A stretch of 64,000 nt of DNA, taken from an uncultured Alphaproteobacteria bacterium. GTDB lineage: Bacteria; Pseudomonadota; Alphaproteobacteria; Rhodobacterales; Rhodobacteraceae. Where the stretch lies: the NCBI GenBank assembly GCA_902596985.1, contig CACJWR010000001.1:62001-126000 (forward strand), in the 5' to 3' direction. Positions 19,669 to 30,415 of the stretch are shown one piece after another; position 1 is the first letter of the stretch; each line of letters starts with the position of its first letter. Made by a program: the position numbers and the translations under genes. A model generated the notes under the pieces. That model searched no databases, was not told where the DNA came from, and was given only the letters and a program-made list of their open reading frames with translations.

Positions 19669-20820
19669 TTGGAAGATTCTCAACCCACATTAGCCAACTG
19701 GAGGCTACCCCCATTTAATAGAGAAGCATTTTCTAAGGTAAGGGAAATAATCCCTACGGCTTCGATAAATTGGACCAAAGGACCAGATAAAAAAGTCAGT
19801 GAGTTTAAAAATAAAGAGCTTACCGTAAAAATAAGAGAAAACGAGGAAACATTATTGGAAGAGTTTTTAAGTCAAACAACAGTAGACGCTTTTCACATAT
19901 CTCATAAAGGTAAAACCATATATACGTGGCATTCTGATTATTGTTCCTCCACAACTCCACATATTATCTTTTCTGTGTCAAAGTCACTAACCGCGTTACT
20001 TATCGGCTGCGTAATTGATGAAGGGTTATTAAGTGAAGAAACTTTGGTCTCCCAGATTATTCCCGAGACAAAGGGAAGTGCTTTCGAAGATGCATCAGTG
20101 CGCAATTTATTGGACATGAGCGTTTCTTCTAATTTCATAGAAGACTATGAAGCAACATCCGGTATTTTTCTCGATTATCGGCAATCAACCGGTTGGAACC
20201 CACAAGACATAGATGATACATCACATTTAAAATCATTTCTTTTTAGCTTGAACAAAAATACGCACAAACACGGTGAAAAATTTGAATATCATTCAACAAA
20301 CACCGACATGCTCGGAATTATAATAGAAAAATGCACTGGAAAAAAATTCGCACAGTACTTTTTTGAAAAACTTATGAGACCTCTAGGTGCGCAAGACGAT
20401 GCTTATGTGACACTGGACAGAATGGGTACGTCAAGATCCGCTGGAGGGGTATGCATATCAGCAAGCGATATAATGAGTATATGTGAAATGGTTCGATGCT
20501 ATGGAAAAAATAGTCACGGCGAGCAAGTATTTCCTGAAAACTGGATCAAAGATATACTAAATGCAGATTCTAATAAAAAATTCAGTCTTGATGGACACTA
20601 TGATATTTTTCCTGAAGGGCTTTATAGATCAAAATGGTATAGGCCCTACACTTCAAGAAACGTTCTTTTTGGACTCGGAATTCATGGCCAGTGGATTTGG
20701 ATCGATTTTGATAAAGAGCTTTCTTTTGTGTGCCTGAGTTCAGAGCCTAAACCTATTATGAAGAATAATATTGAGCAGATGTCTGATATTTTCAGTCAAA
20801 TTACCAATCAATTGGTTTAA
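19669..20820 (+). CDS. Serine hydrolase, beta-lactamase family (class C-like)
   Basis: SVSKSLTALLIG (SxxK), YHSTNTDMLG (YxN-like), GGVCISASDI. Confidence 0.85.
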   Translation: MEDSQPTLANWRLPPFNREAFSKVREIIPTASINWTKGPDKKVSEFKNKELTVKIRENEETLLEEFLSQTTVDAFHISHKGKTIYTWHSDYCSSTTPHIIFSVSKSLTALLIGCVIDEGLLSEETLVSQIIPETKGSAFEDASVRNLLDMSVSSNFIEDYEATSGIFLDYRQSTGWNPQDIDDTSHLKSFLFSLNKNTHKHGEKFEYHSTNTDMLGIIIEKCTGKKFAQYFFEKLMRPLGAQDDAYVTLDRMGTSRSAGGVCISASDIMSICEMVRCYGKNSHGEQVFPENWIKDILNADSNKKFSLDGHYDIFPEGLYRSKWYRPYTSRNVLFGLGIHGQWIWIDFDKELSFVCLSSEPKPIMKNNIEQMSDIFSQITNQLV

Positions 20821-20838
20821 CCCTAAGAAGGAATATCA

Positions 20839-21705
20839 TTGAAACTAAATCTTGGAGGCATACCTCTTTTTTTGTGTGCCATATTATCATTTGTGTGCAT
20901 GAATGCCCTTGCCAAGGGAATGGCTCTTCAATATCCCATAATTGAGGTGGTCTGGGCGCGATACCTCAGCCAAACAGTGCTAACAATATTGGTATTCAAT
21001 AAAAATTTGAAAACAATTGTGAAAACACAGAGGTTAAAAATTCACCTTTTCAGATCGGCTCTACTTTTTGGGGCGACCATTTTTATTTTTGCCGGTTTTG
21101 CTAACTTATCTTTGGCTGCAACTATGGCGATTTTTCAAACCGCGCCATTATTGGTTGTTATTCTATCAGTAATTTTTCTAGGCGAAATAGTTGGGTTTAA
21201 GAGATGGTTAGGGGTTTTTGTTGGATTTTTCGGAGCATTAATTATTATACAGCCAGGAACAGATACCTTTTTAATCGCTAGCATTTTTCCACTTCTATCG
21301 GCTTTATGCTACGCAGGTTATGCAGTTTCCACGCGTCACCTCGGTACAGATGAGGATCCTAGAACAAACTTCTTTTATACTGGCTTAGTGGGAACTATTG
21401 TTTCCACACTAATTTTATTTCCATATTACCAAAAAATAGATCTATTGGATATTATTTATTTTACCCTATTAGGTACTCTTGGTGGCTTCGGTCATTTTTG
21501 TCTTATTTTAGCACTCAGAAAATCTGAAGCATCTCTTCTTGCCCCATTTTCGTATTTTGATTTAGTTTTCTCAGCTTGCCTTGGCATCATATTTTTCACA
21601 GAATACCCAAGTAAGAGTTTGATTATTGGTGCAATTATCATCGTTGGAGCAGGAATATACACTTGGTATCGAGAAAGGGTACAGTCACATAATCAAAGTG
21701 TCTGA
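20839..21705 (+). CDS. EamA/DMT-family transporter
   Basis: About 10 TM helices with the duplicated DMT pattern (VVILSVIFLGEIVGFKRWLGVFVGFFGALIIIQPG). Confidence 0.88.
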   Translation: MKLNLGGIPLFLCAILSFVCMNALAKGMALQYPIIEVVWARYLSQTVLTILVFNKNLKTIVKTQRLKIHLFRSALLFGATIFIFAGFANLSLAATMAIFQTAPLLVVILSVIFLGEIVGFKRWLGVFVGFFGALIIIQPGTDTFLIASIFPLLSALCYAGYAVSTRHLGTDEDPRTNFFYTGLVGTIVSTLILFPYYQKIDLLDIIYFTLLGTLGGFGHFCLILALRKSEASLLAPFSYFDLVFSACLGIIFFTEYPSKSLIIGAIIIVGAGIYTWYRERVQSHNQSV

Positions 21706-22559
21706 GAGCGTGACCAATCCCAATATAATTCTCTTGCCAGCTTTGCTATAGAACCGACTTGGTAGTTCTTATCTTCGAAAGCAGTTACAGGCATTATCTT
21801 GGTCATATTTCCTGTCATAAATACTTCATCGGCTTCTTCAAAATCTTTGAAAGACAGAACAGTTTCTGAAACCGATTTTCCATATTCTCTTAAATTTTTT
21901 ATATGTCTCGCCCTAGTAATACCAGCCAAAAAGGTACCATTTGGGATCGGTGTTAATACTTCACCGTCTTTTACCATAAAGATATTGGCTGTTGCTGTCT
22001 CAGCAACATTGCCAGCGGCATCAGCAACTAAAGCATTTGTAAACCCTTTTGATCGTGCCTCGGCTAACATTCTTGCATTATTGGGATATAAACACCCCGC
22101 TTTTGCATTCACTACATTATCCTCTAGAACAGGTCGTCGAAATTTGGTTCTGCTGAGCGTTGCAGAAGCAGTTGCTTCGGCCATTGGTATTTGCTCAAGA
22201 CAGATTGAAAAAGCGGTACTATTTTCTTTTGGCAACACTAACGACTCGGCTCCATCAAGCGCCCAATACATTGGCCTTATATAAACCGATGTGGATTTAT
22301 CGAAAGAGCTAAGCCCCTCTTTAATTATTTCCACCATTTCTTCAGGTGTAACATCAGGATCAAGCATCATTGCCTTTGCTGAATTATTTACTCTCTCACA
22401 ATGTAAAAGTAGGTCAGGTGTAGCGCCTTCAAAAAATCGAGCTCCATCGAAGACACTTGATCCTAACCATGCCCCATGATCGGCGGCACGTAGAATATAC
22501 TTATCGCCTTCATGCCACGCGCCATTGAAATAGGTTTTGATATTTTCCCCGGAAGCCAT
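21693..22559 (-). CDS. Class IV aminotransferase, branched-chain amino acid aminotransferase-like
   Basis: GSSVFDGARFFEG, KAGCLYPNNARMLAEARSKGFTNALVAD, NIFMVKDGEVLTPIPNGTFLAGITRARHI. Confidence 0.88.
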   Translation of the reverse strand: MASGENIKTYFNGAWHEGDKYILRAADHGAWLGSSVFDGARFFEGATPDLLLHCERVNNSAKAMMLDPDVTPEEMVEIIKEGLSSFDKSTSVYIRPMYWALDGAESLVLPKENSTAFSICLEQIPMAEATASATLSRTKFRRPVLEDNVVNAKAGCLYPNNARMLAEARSKGFTNALVADAAGNVAETATANIFMVKDGEVLTPIPNGTFLAGITRARHIKNLREYGKSVSETVLSFKDFEEADEVFMTGNMTKIMPVTAFEDKNYQVGSIAKLARELYWDWSRSQTL

Positions 22560-22584
22560 ATTTTAACTTTCTTTTTTTATTCTG

Positions 22585-23451
22585 TTAATAGGGCGGCTCA
22601 ATTGACGTAGATACTATACTCGATATGGCTAAAATAAAAGCTAATATAATGATTTCCCTTCCAATTGACTTTCTTAATTTAACTGCGTTAGCCTTTCCGT
22701 TTGATTGAAGATTAGGAACTAACTTAAACTTATTCATTGCTCCAATTCCCAACAAGATTGAAACTAGCGACAGTTTTAATAAGAAAACCTGCCCATAGGT
22801 CGAATATAGAAGACCGTTCAAACTACCGACCAAAATTGTTCCTAGACTAACCCCAGCCACTACCAGTAGTAAGATATAATACACGGCATAAATGCCGAAT
22901 TTATGTGCTATCTGGAACAGTTTTTCATCTTCAATATCTCTGTAGGTAGAATAACGTAGTGGAAAAAATGAGCCCACCCAATAAGATATAGCAAGTAAAT
23001 GCAGAACGATAAGAAGCTGTGAGGTATAACCATTAATTGTCGAGTGTCCGTATATAGAAAAAGAAATTAGAATACAGCTAAAGCCAGCAATAACAACGGT
23101 CCAAATTTGTTTTGGCAAGAAGTAGCTCCAAAAAGAAACCAATAAAAAGCCTAGAAATAATACAAGAACCGCTTGCCCGGCCTTTGATGAGAAAGCTATA
23201 CTTATCATCAGGGGATCAATTGCACTGGACAGATCGCCCCCTATATTTCCAGCGACCAAAAAAAATAAAAATGGGGCTACCATCAACCCAGCCAAAGACG
23301 ATTGGAAAATTAGTTTTTGACAATAAGTAAATGTTGACAGGGAAAGCATGGATTTAAAATGAAGGATGAATAATCCGGTGCCAACCATTAACAAAGACAA
23401 TACGTAAGCCACAAACTTCCCAATTGGTACTAAAACAGTCCAAAGTTCCAT
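22585..23451 (-). CDS. Copper resistance CopD-family membrane protein
   Basis: Polytopic, LLIVLHLLAISYWVGSFFPLRY; directly follows a CopC gene on the same strand. Confidence 0.78.
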   Translation of the reverse strand: MELWTVLVPIGKFVAYVLSLLMVGTGLFILHFKSMLSLSTFTYCQKLIFQSSLAGLMVAPFLFFLVAGNIGGDLSSAIDPLMISIAFSSKAGQAVLVLFLGFLLVSFWSYFLPKQIWTVVIAGFSCILISFSIYGHSTINGYTSQLLIVLHLLAISYWVGSFFPLRYSTYRDIEDEKLFQIAHKFGIYAVYYILLLVVAGVSLGTILVGSLNGLLYSTYGQVFLLKLSLVSILLGIGAMNKFKLVPNLQSNGKANAVKLRKSIGREIIILAFILAISSIVSTSIEPPY

Positions 23452-23457
23452 AATGTT

Positions 23458-23826
23458 TTATTCACCCTTGACTTCGAAGTTTAAAGTACCCTTAAGAACA
23501 TGGCCATCTTCCCCCATAGCACGCCAGCGAACTTCGTAAGACCCGTTGCTAATTTTCGGTAACTTGACCACGTGACTTTCGTACCAAAGCTTGGAAGGCT
23601 TATAATTTAATTTCAGGGGCGAAAGCTTTTTGTCTTTTTCTTCAGCCTGCTTCAAAATCTCAAACTTTATTAATTTAGCCGGTGATTTAAATATCATCTT
23701 ATATTCCGTAGGAGCTTCTGTCAGTACTGCTTTATCGATTGGATCAACCGATTTAAGAGGTGAATGAGCGAACGCCAGTGCTGGTAGCATTGTCAATATA
23801 AATATTTTTAAAATCGTTTTAAACAT
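23458..23826 (-). CDS. Copper-binding CopC-family protein
   Basis: Signal peptide ending ALAFA then HSPLKSVDP; YEVRWRAMGEDGHVLKGTLNFEV. Confidence 0.88.
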   Translation of the reverse strand: MFKTILKIFILTMLPALAFAHSPLKSVDPIDKAVLTEAPTEYKMIFKSPAKLIKFEILKQAEEKDKKLSPLKLNYKPSKLWYESHVVKLPKISNGSYEVRWRAMGEDGHVLKGTLNFEVKGE

Positions 23827-23839
23827 TGTGATACCTCAA

Positions 23840-24313
23840 TTATTTATTCATTTCGTTAATTTTATCATGCTGCAACTTAATTTCCCTGCTCCACGTACTT
23901 TTAATAAAAGACAAAGACGCCAATATTTCTTCATCTGAGAGAATATTTTTATATGCTGGCATATTATTAGGATATTCTTGCCCAATAATTTCCTCTAGCC
24001 CGTATTTGGTCATTAAGAAAAGATACTCATCTGGGTGATGCCATGTATGACCAGTTTCATCATGCGGAGGTGCAGGCATGTAACCGTTAGCGTCTGGCAC
24101 TCTCCATCGCTCTTGACCTTCCAAATTAACGCCGTGGCAAGAAGCACAATTATTTTTATAAACTAACTTGCCAAGATCTACCAAATCTTGATCATCTGGC
24201 CTCAGAGAAATATCAGCTCTAACAGGGCCATCAAAAAATAGGCTCGGTACGAAGTAAAAAAAACTCCCTAAAACAAAAAGCAAAAATAGGATCGGCATCG
24301 CAAACTTTCTCAT
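23840..24313 (-). CDS. Membrane-anchored c-type cytochrome
   Basis: N-terminal TM helix, NNCASCHGVNLEG haem motif, NNMPAYKNILSDEEILA. Confidence 0.88.
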   Translation of the reverse strand: MRKFAMPILFLLFVLGSFFYFVPSLFFDGPVRADISLRPDDQDLVDLGKLVYKNNCASCHGVNLEGQERWRVPDANGYMPAPPHDETGHTWHHPDEYLFLMTKYGLEEIIGQEYPNNMPAYKNILSDEEILASLSFIKSTWSREIKLQHDKINEMNK

Positions 24314-24314
24314 T

Positions 24315-24761
24315 TTAATGACATGCTTTTCCTAAAGCTTTTAGGCGCCAGTAGTTATATGGAAGTGGCGTTATAAAACCAACTATTAGCATTATTGGAA
24401 TTACCCACCACGTCAACTTTGCGCCTCCAGTGGCAATAAAATCAGTTAAGTTCATGGCAGCCTCCATTGATATCATCGAGATTAGGGACATACCTATAGC
24501 TGTTTGAAAAGCCGCCTTTAAAGGCATTTGTCGAAACAGAATGAACGTTTCAAGTAAAATGGAGGTGATTAAGCCATTAATGATAGCTAGAGTCATAATC
24601 GCTAAAACGGGCCACGCAATACCCATAAATTGAAAATACGCTATTGTTCCAAAATCTCCTATAGAGCAGCCTAAAAGGCACCACATTGTATTATATGACG
24701 CCCGTCTCCAAGTGTGCTTACAATACCAGTTTATATCCAATCTTTGGGCTAATTCTGACAT
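24315..24761 (-). CDS. DUF4396-like membrane protein
   Basis: NTMWCLLGCSIGDFGTIAYFQ and multiple TM helices. ATG at 24761 with AAGG upstream is preferred because the track start at 24800 lies upstream of the predicted promoter -10. Confidence 0.7.
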   Translation of the reverse strand: MSELAQRLDINWYCKHTWRRASYNTMWCLLGCSIGDFGTIAYFQFMGIAWPVLAIMTLAIINGLITSILLETFILFRQMPLKAAFQTAIGMSLISMISMEAAMNLTDFIATGGAKLTWWVIPIMLIVGFITPLPYNYWRLKALGKACH

Positions 24762-24781
24762 CTTGACCTTTCGTTTTTCCC

Positions 24782-24812
24782 AATATAAAGTATCTACCAA
24801 CTGGAATGTAAA
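24782..24812 (-). promoter_or_regulatory. MerR/CueR-type promoter with 19-bp spacer
   Basis: Minus strand TTTACA-(19 nt TTCCAGTTGGTAGATACTT)-TATATT upstream of DUF4396-cytc-CopC-CopD; a 19-bp spacer is the MerR-family hallmark. Confidence 0.6.
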
Positions 24813-24821
24813 GAACTTTTT

Positions 24822-25208
24822 GTGAAGATAAGTCAGGCAGCAAAATTATCAAGATTATCTGTAAAAACAGTCAGGTATTATGCAGATATAAAAATGGTTG
24901 AACCAGCAAGGGATATTCGATCTGGCTATAGAAACTACACTAATGATGACGTGGCAAAATTAAACTTCATTGGAAAAGCAAGACGCTTTAATTTCAGCAT
25001 TGAAGAATGTAGAGAGCTTCTTTCTTTATATCAGAATAAAAACAGATCCAGCAAAGAAGTAAAAAAACTTACTTTAGCCAAAATTGCTTCTATAGATGAA
25101 AAGCTTAAGGAATTTCATTCTCTCAGAAACGAGTTAAGTCACTTAGTTAATTGTTGTAATGGAGATGATCGACCCTCGTGCCCAATACTGGACGAGCTTT
25201 CAAAGTAA
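24822..25208 (+). CDS. MerR-family regulator, CueR-like copper sensor
   Basis: N-terminal MKISQAAKLSRLSVKTVRYYAD wHTH; C-terminal CCNGDDRPSCPILDEL resembles the CueR metal-binding loop; GTG start. Confidence 0.85.
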   Translation: MKISQAAKLSRLSVKTVRYYADIKMVEPARDIRSGYRNYTNDDVAKLNFIGKARRFNFSIEECRELLSLYQNKNRSSKEVKKLTLAKIASIDEKLKEFHSLRNELSHLVNCCNGDDRPSCPILDELSK

Positions 25209-25263
25209 TTATTTCTTTATGGTCAATCTGAGTTGATATAGATCACCAATCGGGATCCCTCTT

Positions 25264-27642
25264 CTAGGACTTATATTCAGTTGCATCTTTAAGTGCTCTA
25301 TCTAAATCAAACTGAGCCTCATCGGCTGTCCTGTCAGTTTCAGCTTCCTCTATTTCATCATCAATTATTTCATTATCTAAGGAGAACAAATTTATTTTTT
25401 CACGTGTGTTACCCGCGATCTTAGATAGTTCAAGCATAGAAGCCGTAATTTCTTCAGAGGAAACAGCATTTGACTCACCGATCCTCTCAAGATTATCAAT
25501 TGCACCTGAAACAGATACAGCCACTTCTTTCTGTTGATCAGTATGGCGATCCACTGTCATCATCATGCTCTCAATATTTTTAATTAAGCTATTAATGTTT
25601 TCCATCTCTGACTTCACTTTGTCCATTCTAGAAACGCTATCATTCGCTTTTTGCATTGCATCGTTAGTTAATGTACTAATATCTTTTACTGATTGCGAAG
25701 ATCTATCAGCGAGCTTACCTACCTCTGTCGCTACAACAGAAAAGCCTCTTCCTGCTTCTCCTGCTCTTGAAGCTTCGATAGAGGCATTAAGCGCTAACAT
25801 TGTTGTCTGCTGCGCTATTTCTTCAATAAGAGATGAAATTTCTGCTATCTTACCACTGTTTTCTGATACTTCATTGGCTAATTCAACCATCTTTTCAGTT
25901 TCATCTGAACCTTTCTTCGCAGTTTTAGACGCCTCTAAAGCGGCTTCACCAGTTTTCTTTGTACTCTCCTCAACTAACTCTCGAAGGTCTTCTGATTCCC
26001 GTACCTTTTCCTGAATATCTTGAGTGGCTTCCACTTGTGCTTTGGCCCCCTCAGCAACTTGCCCAACTGCATCTCCAGCTTGTGAGGCAGCAGTAGCTAT
26101 TTGATCAACGTCAATTAATATGTCTTTTAAAGTTACTGACAATTGTTCCAATGATTTTCCGATATGAACCGCGCATTCTTCAATGTCTCCCTTATAACCC
26201 TTTGGCAATCTTGCCATAAGATTACCCGATGAAACACTTGTGAAAAGCTCCTGTATATCTTTTAACGCTCTCTCAGTTACCTCCAGCATATTATTTACGG
26301 CTTTTCCTGCTTCTCCAATTTCATCTCTTCCGGGGTTTTTAATTCGTTTCGAAAAGTCCCCACTATTTGCAATATCATTTGTTATAGTAGTAAATTCTCT
26401 CATCGGGTTAATAATTGTCTGCCTTGCTACAAGAAACCCAATAGCAACAGCGGCTATGAGTCCTATTATAGCAAGGGTCCAGGTTGTTTCTATTCTTTGG
26501 TCAGTCAAAGATTGATTCTGATCAGATCTTGCATCTATATTTTTTCGAACGTCTTCAATCATAGAAGCTATAGAAGTGGAGGCCGATGATAAGCTAGAAG
26601 ACAAACGCGATTTTTCTATTTTTAGTTGCCTCAGTCGCTTATCGTCTCTCAACAACGCATCTACAAATTTAGGGTAAAAATCAGAGTATTTTTTTACAGG
26701 AGAAAGGAGCCTTTCGGAATAGTTTCCAATAAAATAATCACCAAAAATATTCTTAAAACTTTCGTTGTCCATATAATCTTTCTCAAAGCTTTGTTCTACC
26801 TTTGAAAGGTATGTTGTTAATGACTTTGCTTCCTCAATTTTTTGTTCAAGGTCTTTCAACAGTTGATCATCTTTTTGCATATATTGACCAAAGGTAAACG
26901 CTATAGCGTCTTGGATATTTTTTATCTCTTGGAAAACGGAATTTATATCAAGTAAAATAACTGGTATGCTTGGGAATCCACCCACGTTAGTGCTAATTTC
27001 CTCTACTTCACCAGCCACTGCGTCAGAATCAGTTTGAAAGGTGTAAGTAATTTCAAGTGATTTGGCAGTACCCTCCATTGAAATAGTAAGAGCTTTTTGC
27101 ACGCTCGAACTCATTGAAAACAACAAATCTCGTTGAGTAGATGCACTGAATTGTGTCATGCTTTGAATTTTTTTGGAACGGTCTTGAATTGTGGCTATAC
27201 CATTCTCTTTCAAAAATTTCAGGCTTTCAATTTGAAACGTAAGTTGCTCCTCACCTTCTGTAAGATCTGATTCATTCTCTGATTGTTGATTACTATCACT
27301 ACCTCCTGTAATAAACCTGGCTCTCTTACCTTCTAGAATATTAATCACCTCGGTTAGAGATTTTTGAAAGTTATTTTTTTCTGTTGAGAGTTTTTCAAAA
27401 TCCTGTGAGGCTAATGCCGCGTTTACAGCGCTATTTAAAACCCCCTCATTGATCAAACTTTTCCAATTATCTAGGGCCCGATCAGCATCATTCAACCGGT
27501 TAACTACCGACAAATCCTCACTGATAATTTCATTGTAACTAACTGATAATTCATCAAGGCTCTGACTGGCAAGCACCGAAATTATAATCGTTACTATCGC
27601 CAGTGGAACTAGATCGAGAAGCGACTTGGCTAATACTCTCAT
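25264..27642 (-). CDS. Methyl-accepting chemotaxis protein (two TM, HAMP, signalling domain)
   Basis: Signalling hairpin [45 protein letters not shown]2 [17 protein letters not shown] followed by a HAMP region. Confidence 0.92.
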   Translation of the reverse strand: MRVLAKSLLDLVPLAIVTIIISVLASQSLDELSVSYNEIISEDLSVVNRLNDADRALDNWKSLINEGVLNSAVNAALASQDFEKLSTEKNNFQKSLTEVINILEGKRARFITGGSDSNQQSENESDLTEGEEQLTFQIESLKFLKENGIATIQDRSKKIQSMTQFSASTQRDLLFSMSSSVQKALTISMEGTAKSLEITYTFQTDSDAVAGEVEEISTNVGGFPSIPVILLDINSVFQEIKNIQDAIAFTFGQYMQKDDQLLKDLEQKIEEAKSLTTYLSKVEQSFEKDYMDNESFKNIFGDYFIGNYSERLLSPVKKYSDFYPKFVDALLRDDKRLRQLKIEKSRLSSSLSSASTSIASMIEDVRKNIDARSDQNQSLTDQRIETTWTLAIIGLIAAVAIGFLVARQTIINPMREFTTITNDIANSGDFSKRIKNPGRDEIGEAGKAVNNMLEVTERALKDIQELFTSVSSGNLMARLPKGYKGDIEECAVHIGKSLEQLSVTLKDILIDVDQIATAASQAGDAVGQVAEGAKAQVEATQDIQEKVRESEDLRELVEESTKKTGEAALEASKTAKKGSDETEKMVELANEVSENSGKIAEISSLIEEIAQQTTMLALNASIEASRAGEAGRGFSVVATEVGKLADRSSQSVKDISTLTNDAMQKANDSVSRMDKVKSEMENINSLIKNIESMMMTVDRHTDQQKEVAVSVSGAIDNLERIGESNAVSSEEITASMLELSKIAGNTREKINLFSLDNEIIDDEIEEAETDRTADEAQFDLDRALKDATEYKS

Positions 27643-27722
27643 TTAAGCGTCCTTTTTTTGCACTAATCAGGTTAGTTTATAGCTAGTGGTTCATCAATAC
27701 AAAATCTAAATAACAGGTATAT

Positions 27723-28433
27723 TCACCACTTTTTTTTCCAAAATATTGCATTTTTATATTTATTTCTCTCCCAATTGTCTTCAAAAATGTGAGGGTCTGT
27801 ATCACCTAGTATAAGGATCCCACCTGCTTTTACTCCATCCTTTAAAGAGTTAAGCGCCTTCTTTTTTCCTTTTATTGTCATGTGCAACAAAACATTTCTA
27901 CAATAGACTATATCAAATCCGCTACCGTAGGGACCATCCATAAGGTTATGAATATCGAATGAAATACCCCCTTTTTTTAGTGATGAAAATTTTACATCTA
28001 AACTTTTCTTATTATTGTTTAAATGTAGCTGACTTTGAGGAAGCTGCTCGTATTTTTTTAATGACTTGATTTCAGATTTTCTGAAAACAAAAAATGACCC
28101 CGATATAGCCTTTTCTATATATTTTCTGCTTAAATCAGTACCTACTAAATTTTTATCACTTATTGAAGAGAGCATTAATGCAGCAGAATATACCTCTTGC
28201 CCTGTTGAACATCCAGCGAACCAAATACTTGTTTTCTCGGTCGACATTTTTTTTACCAGTTCTAGGTGGGAGAAACTTCTAAAAAAATAGCTTTCGGGGT
28301 TGGTAAATAGATGCGCAATTTCATGAACATCTGAGGATGAAAGCAGCTGAATTTCTTTTTGCAAAAATCCAATGCTTTTTTGATCTAGTTTAAGACCAGT
28401 ATTTTCTATTAAATCCTTTGGGTTGTAATTCAT
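27723..28433 (-). CDS. cheR: CheR-type chemotaxis methyltransferase
   Basis: NPESYFFRSFSHLELV, IWFAGCSTGQEVYSAALML, FDIVYCRNVLLHM. Confidence 0.88.
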   Translation of the reverse strand: MNYNPKDLIENTGLKLDQKSIGFLQKEIQLLSSSDVHEIAHLFTNPESYFFRSFSHLELVKKMSTEKTSIWFAGCSTGQEVYSAALMLSSISDKNLVGTDLSRKYIEKAISGSFFVFRKSEIKSLKKYEQLPQSQLHLNNNKKSLDVKFSSLKKGGISFDIHNLMDGPYGSGFDIVYCRNVLLHMTIKGKKKALNSLKDGVKAGGILILGDTDPHIFEDNWERNKYKNAIFWKKKW

Positions 28434-28446
28434 TAAATTACTTTAA

Positions 28447-28782
28447 TCACAAGATCAAAATAGCTACTCTTTTATTATCAAGGCTAATAAATTTATATTT
28501 TTTTTCTAGGTATTGCCTGAAACCCATTGCATTAGATAAAATCGATCCAATTTCTTGCACTGGTTTGTTTTCCAGTGGAATCACCTTGCCATCGACCCTT
28601 AATAAGGAATACTTTGGCTTCAAGTTCTTGTATTTTTCGCTTTTACAAAACGCCACCAAGTCTTTGTCTTTAAACTTTCCTTCTTTTATTTTATCAATTT
28701 TATGCAGTTCTGAGGCTATCCAGGTATCACCCCAAAAGCCTACAATAAATGTACTTTTGTCCTTTTTAGGCAGCTCTTTCAT
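28447..28782 (-). CDS. Uncharacterised small protein inside the che cluster
   Basis: 111 aa ORF between cheR and cheA, overlapping the 3' end of cheA by 17 nt (coupled-operon arrangement); no family recognised. Confidence 0.6.
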   Translation of the reverse strand: MKELPKKDKSTFIVGFWGDTWIASELHKIDKIKEGKFKDKDLVAFCKSEKYKNLKPKYSLLRVDGKVIPLENKPVQEIGSILSNAMGFRQYLEKKYKFISLDNKRVAILIL

Positions 28783-30406
28783 TTATTTCAAATAGCTTCT
28801 CTAAGTTTGCTCTGAAAATGATGTTTCTATCTTGATCTACTGTAGTACCAGATACAAATGGTAGTTTTGACACTAAGGGATCAGGCTCATCAAATACATG
28901 TTCAGAATAGGAGAGTTTGCCTTTATAGCTTAAGGCAAAGGCTTTTTCGTTCATATTAATCAAAATTATCTTCTCTTCTAAATCATCAATATTTTCGGCT
29001 AAATTACCAAATAAATCGGACGCATTGTGTACAGGAATTATATTCTTTTCGTGTACGATGCTGCGGATGGTGGAATGCTTTTGAAAGTCAACCTGAGCGA
29101 CAGTTCTAATCCACTGTATGGACCGTGTTGGAAAGGCGTATATAGTCTTTAGATCACTCAAAACAAGACAATCCTCTGTACTTACTATATTTGGTATCCT
29201 TAAAAAAAATTTTGTACCAATGCCGGCATCAGAAACAACATTTATAGACCCCCCCAATGAGGAAATATTTTTCTTAACCACGTCCAATCCAACACCTCTA
29301 CCAGAGGTTTCACTTACATCACTCTTCGTCGAAAACCCAGGTTGAAAGATAAAATCATACACTTGTAAATCCGATAACTTCTTAATATCGTCATCCGAGA
29401 GCAGTTCGATTTGACGTAATTTTTCTTCAATTTTTTTCCTATCGAGACCTTTTCCATCATCGGAAACTGTTATTAAAAGACCATCTTTCTCCTTACTAAA
29501 GTCTAGATCAATCTTTCCGTTTCCTTTTTGTCCTCTTTCTTCATTTTTTTCTATACCGTGATCAACTGAATTTCTCAAAAGATGCATTAATGCGGACGAC
29601 AGCACATTAATAATTGTTCGATCTGCTCTTTCATTGTCTCCTGAAACACTAAACTCAATATTTTTATTTAAACTTGTAGCAGTTTCAAAAACATCTCTCT
29701 TCAAGCGTCGTATTAAGGAATTGACGGAGACCAGTCTAAGATCTGTGACTGCTTGATTTAATGTAGTGACTTCCGTTTGAAGAATATCTATTAATTTTTC
29801 TACATTTTCTATAGATTGTGCATTTTCCAGACTAAGTTTTGCCATGTTCTTCAAAACATTTACCTGTGAAGAAACTAGCCCTGCTTTATTAAACAAAAAA
29901 TCAATAGACTCCAAATCTACAGTTGCAAATCGATCACTCTTATCAGAAACTGAAATTTGATTATTGAATTCTTTTTGTTCAATGTTTTTTGAATTAATAT
30001 CCACTTGAAATTCGGTTGTTTCAATCGAAACAATGAGCTGCTTTGCAGCATCCAAATTTTCGTCGACTATTTCTTTTCTTTCCTGTGAAGATAATGATAT
30101 TACATTCTTTAAGACATCAATACACTTCAGTAATACACCCCTAATTTGATTATTAAGTAGCATTTCGCGAGATCTTATTTTATCAATAACATCTTCAATT
30201 AAATGGGTGAGTTCAAGGGTCTGACTCAGTCCAACTGTTCCGAAAAGACCTTTAAGAGAATGAAAGGCTCTAAATAATGAGTCTATTTTAGTCCCCTCAT
30301 TAGCATTTAAATTGGTATCAAGTAGAAGATCTTCGCTTGAGGTGCAGTGCTCCATTGCCTCTGTTTCGAACTGCAACCATATTTCGTTTAAAAAATCTCT
30401 TTCCAA
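28766..30406 (-). CDS. cheA: CheA-type chemotaxis histidine kinase
   Basis: HPt motif FRAFHSLKGLFGTVG; H-box-less HATPase with LMHLLRNSVDHGIE, DDGKGLDRKKI, TSGRGVGLDVVKKNI; C-terminal CheW-like domain. Confidence 0.93.
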   Translation of the reverse strand: MERDFLNEIWLQFETEAMEHCTSSEDLLLDTNLNANEGTKIDSLFRAFHSLKGLFGTVGLSQTLELTHLIEDVIDKIRSREMLLNNQIRGVLLKCIDVLKNVISLSSQERKEIVDENLDAAKQLIVSIETTEFQVDINSKNIEQKEFNNQISVSDKSDRFATVDLESIDFLFNKAGLVSSQVNVLKNMAKLSLENAQSIENVEKLIDILQTEVTTLNQAVTDLRLVSVNSLIRRLKRDVFETATSLNKNIEFSVSGDNERADRTIINVLSSALMHLLRNSVDHGIEKNEERGQKGNGKIDLDFSKEKDGLLITVSDDGKGLDRKKIEEKLRQIELLSDDDIKKLSDLQVYDFIFQPGFSTKSDVSETSGRGVGLDVVKKNISSLGGSINVVSDAGIGTKFFLRIPNIVSTEDCLVLSDLKTIYAFPTRSIQWIRTVAQVDFQKHSTIRSIVHEKNIIPVHNASDLFGNLAENIDDLEEKIILINMNEKAFALSYKGKLSYSEHVFDEPDPLVSKLPFVSGTTVDQDRNIIFRANLEKLFEINERAA

Positions 30407-30415
30407 TCCTCTAAC

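Noticed and set aside
21799-22479. Plus-strand ORFs of 161 and 62 aa
   Set aside because: Shadow ORFs antisense to the branched-chain aminotransferase gene.
24762-24800. Upstream start at 24800 for the DUF4396 gene
   Set aside because: Would begin upstream of the predicted -10 of the MerR-type promoter; ATG 24761 has an RBS.
25565-26515. Plus-strand ORFs of 149 and 91 aa antisense to the MCP
   Set aside because: Low-complexity Ser/Ala-rich shadow translation of the coiled-coil coding sequence.
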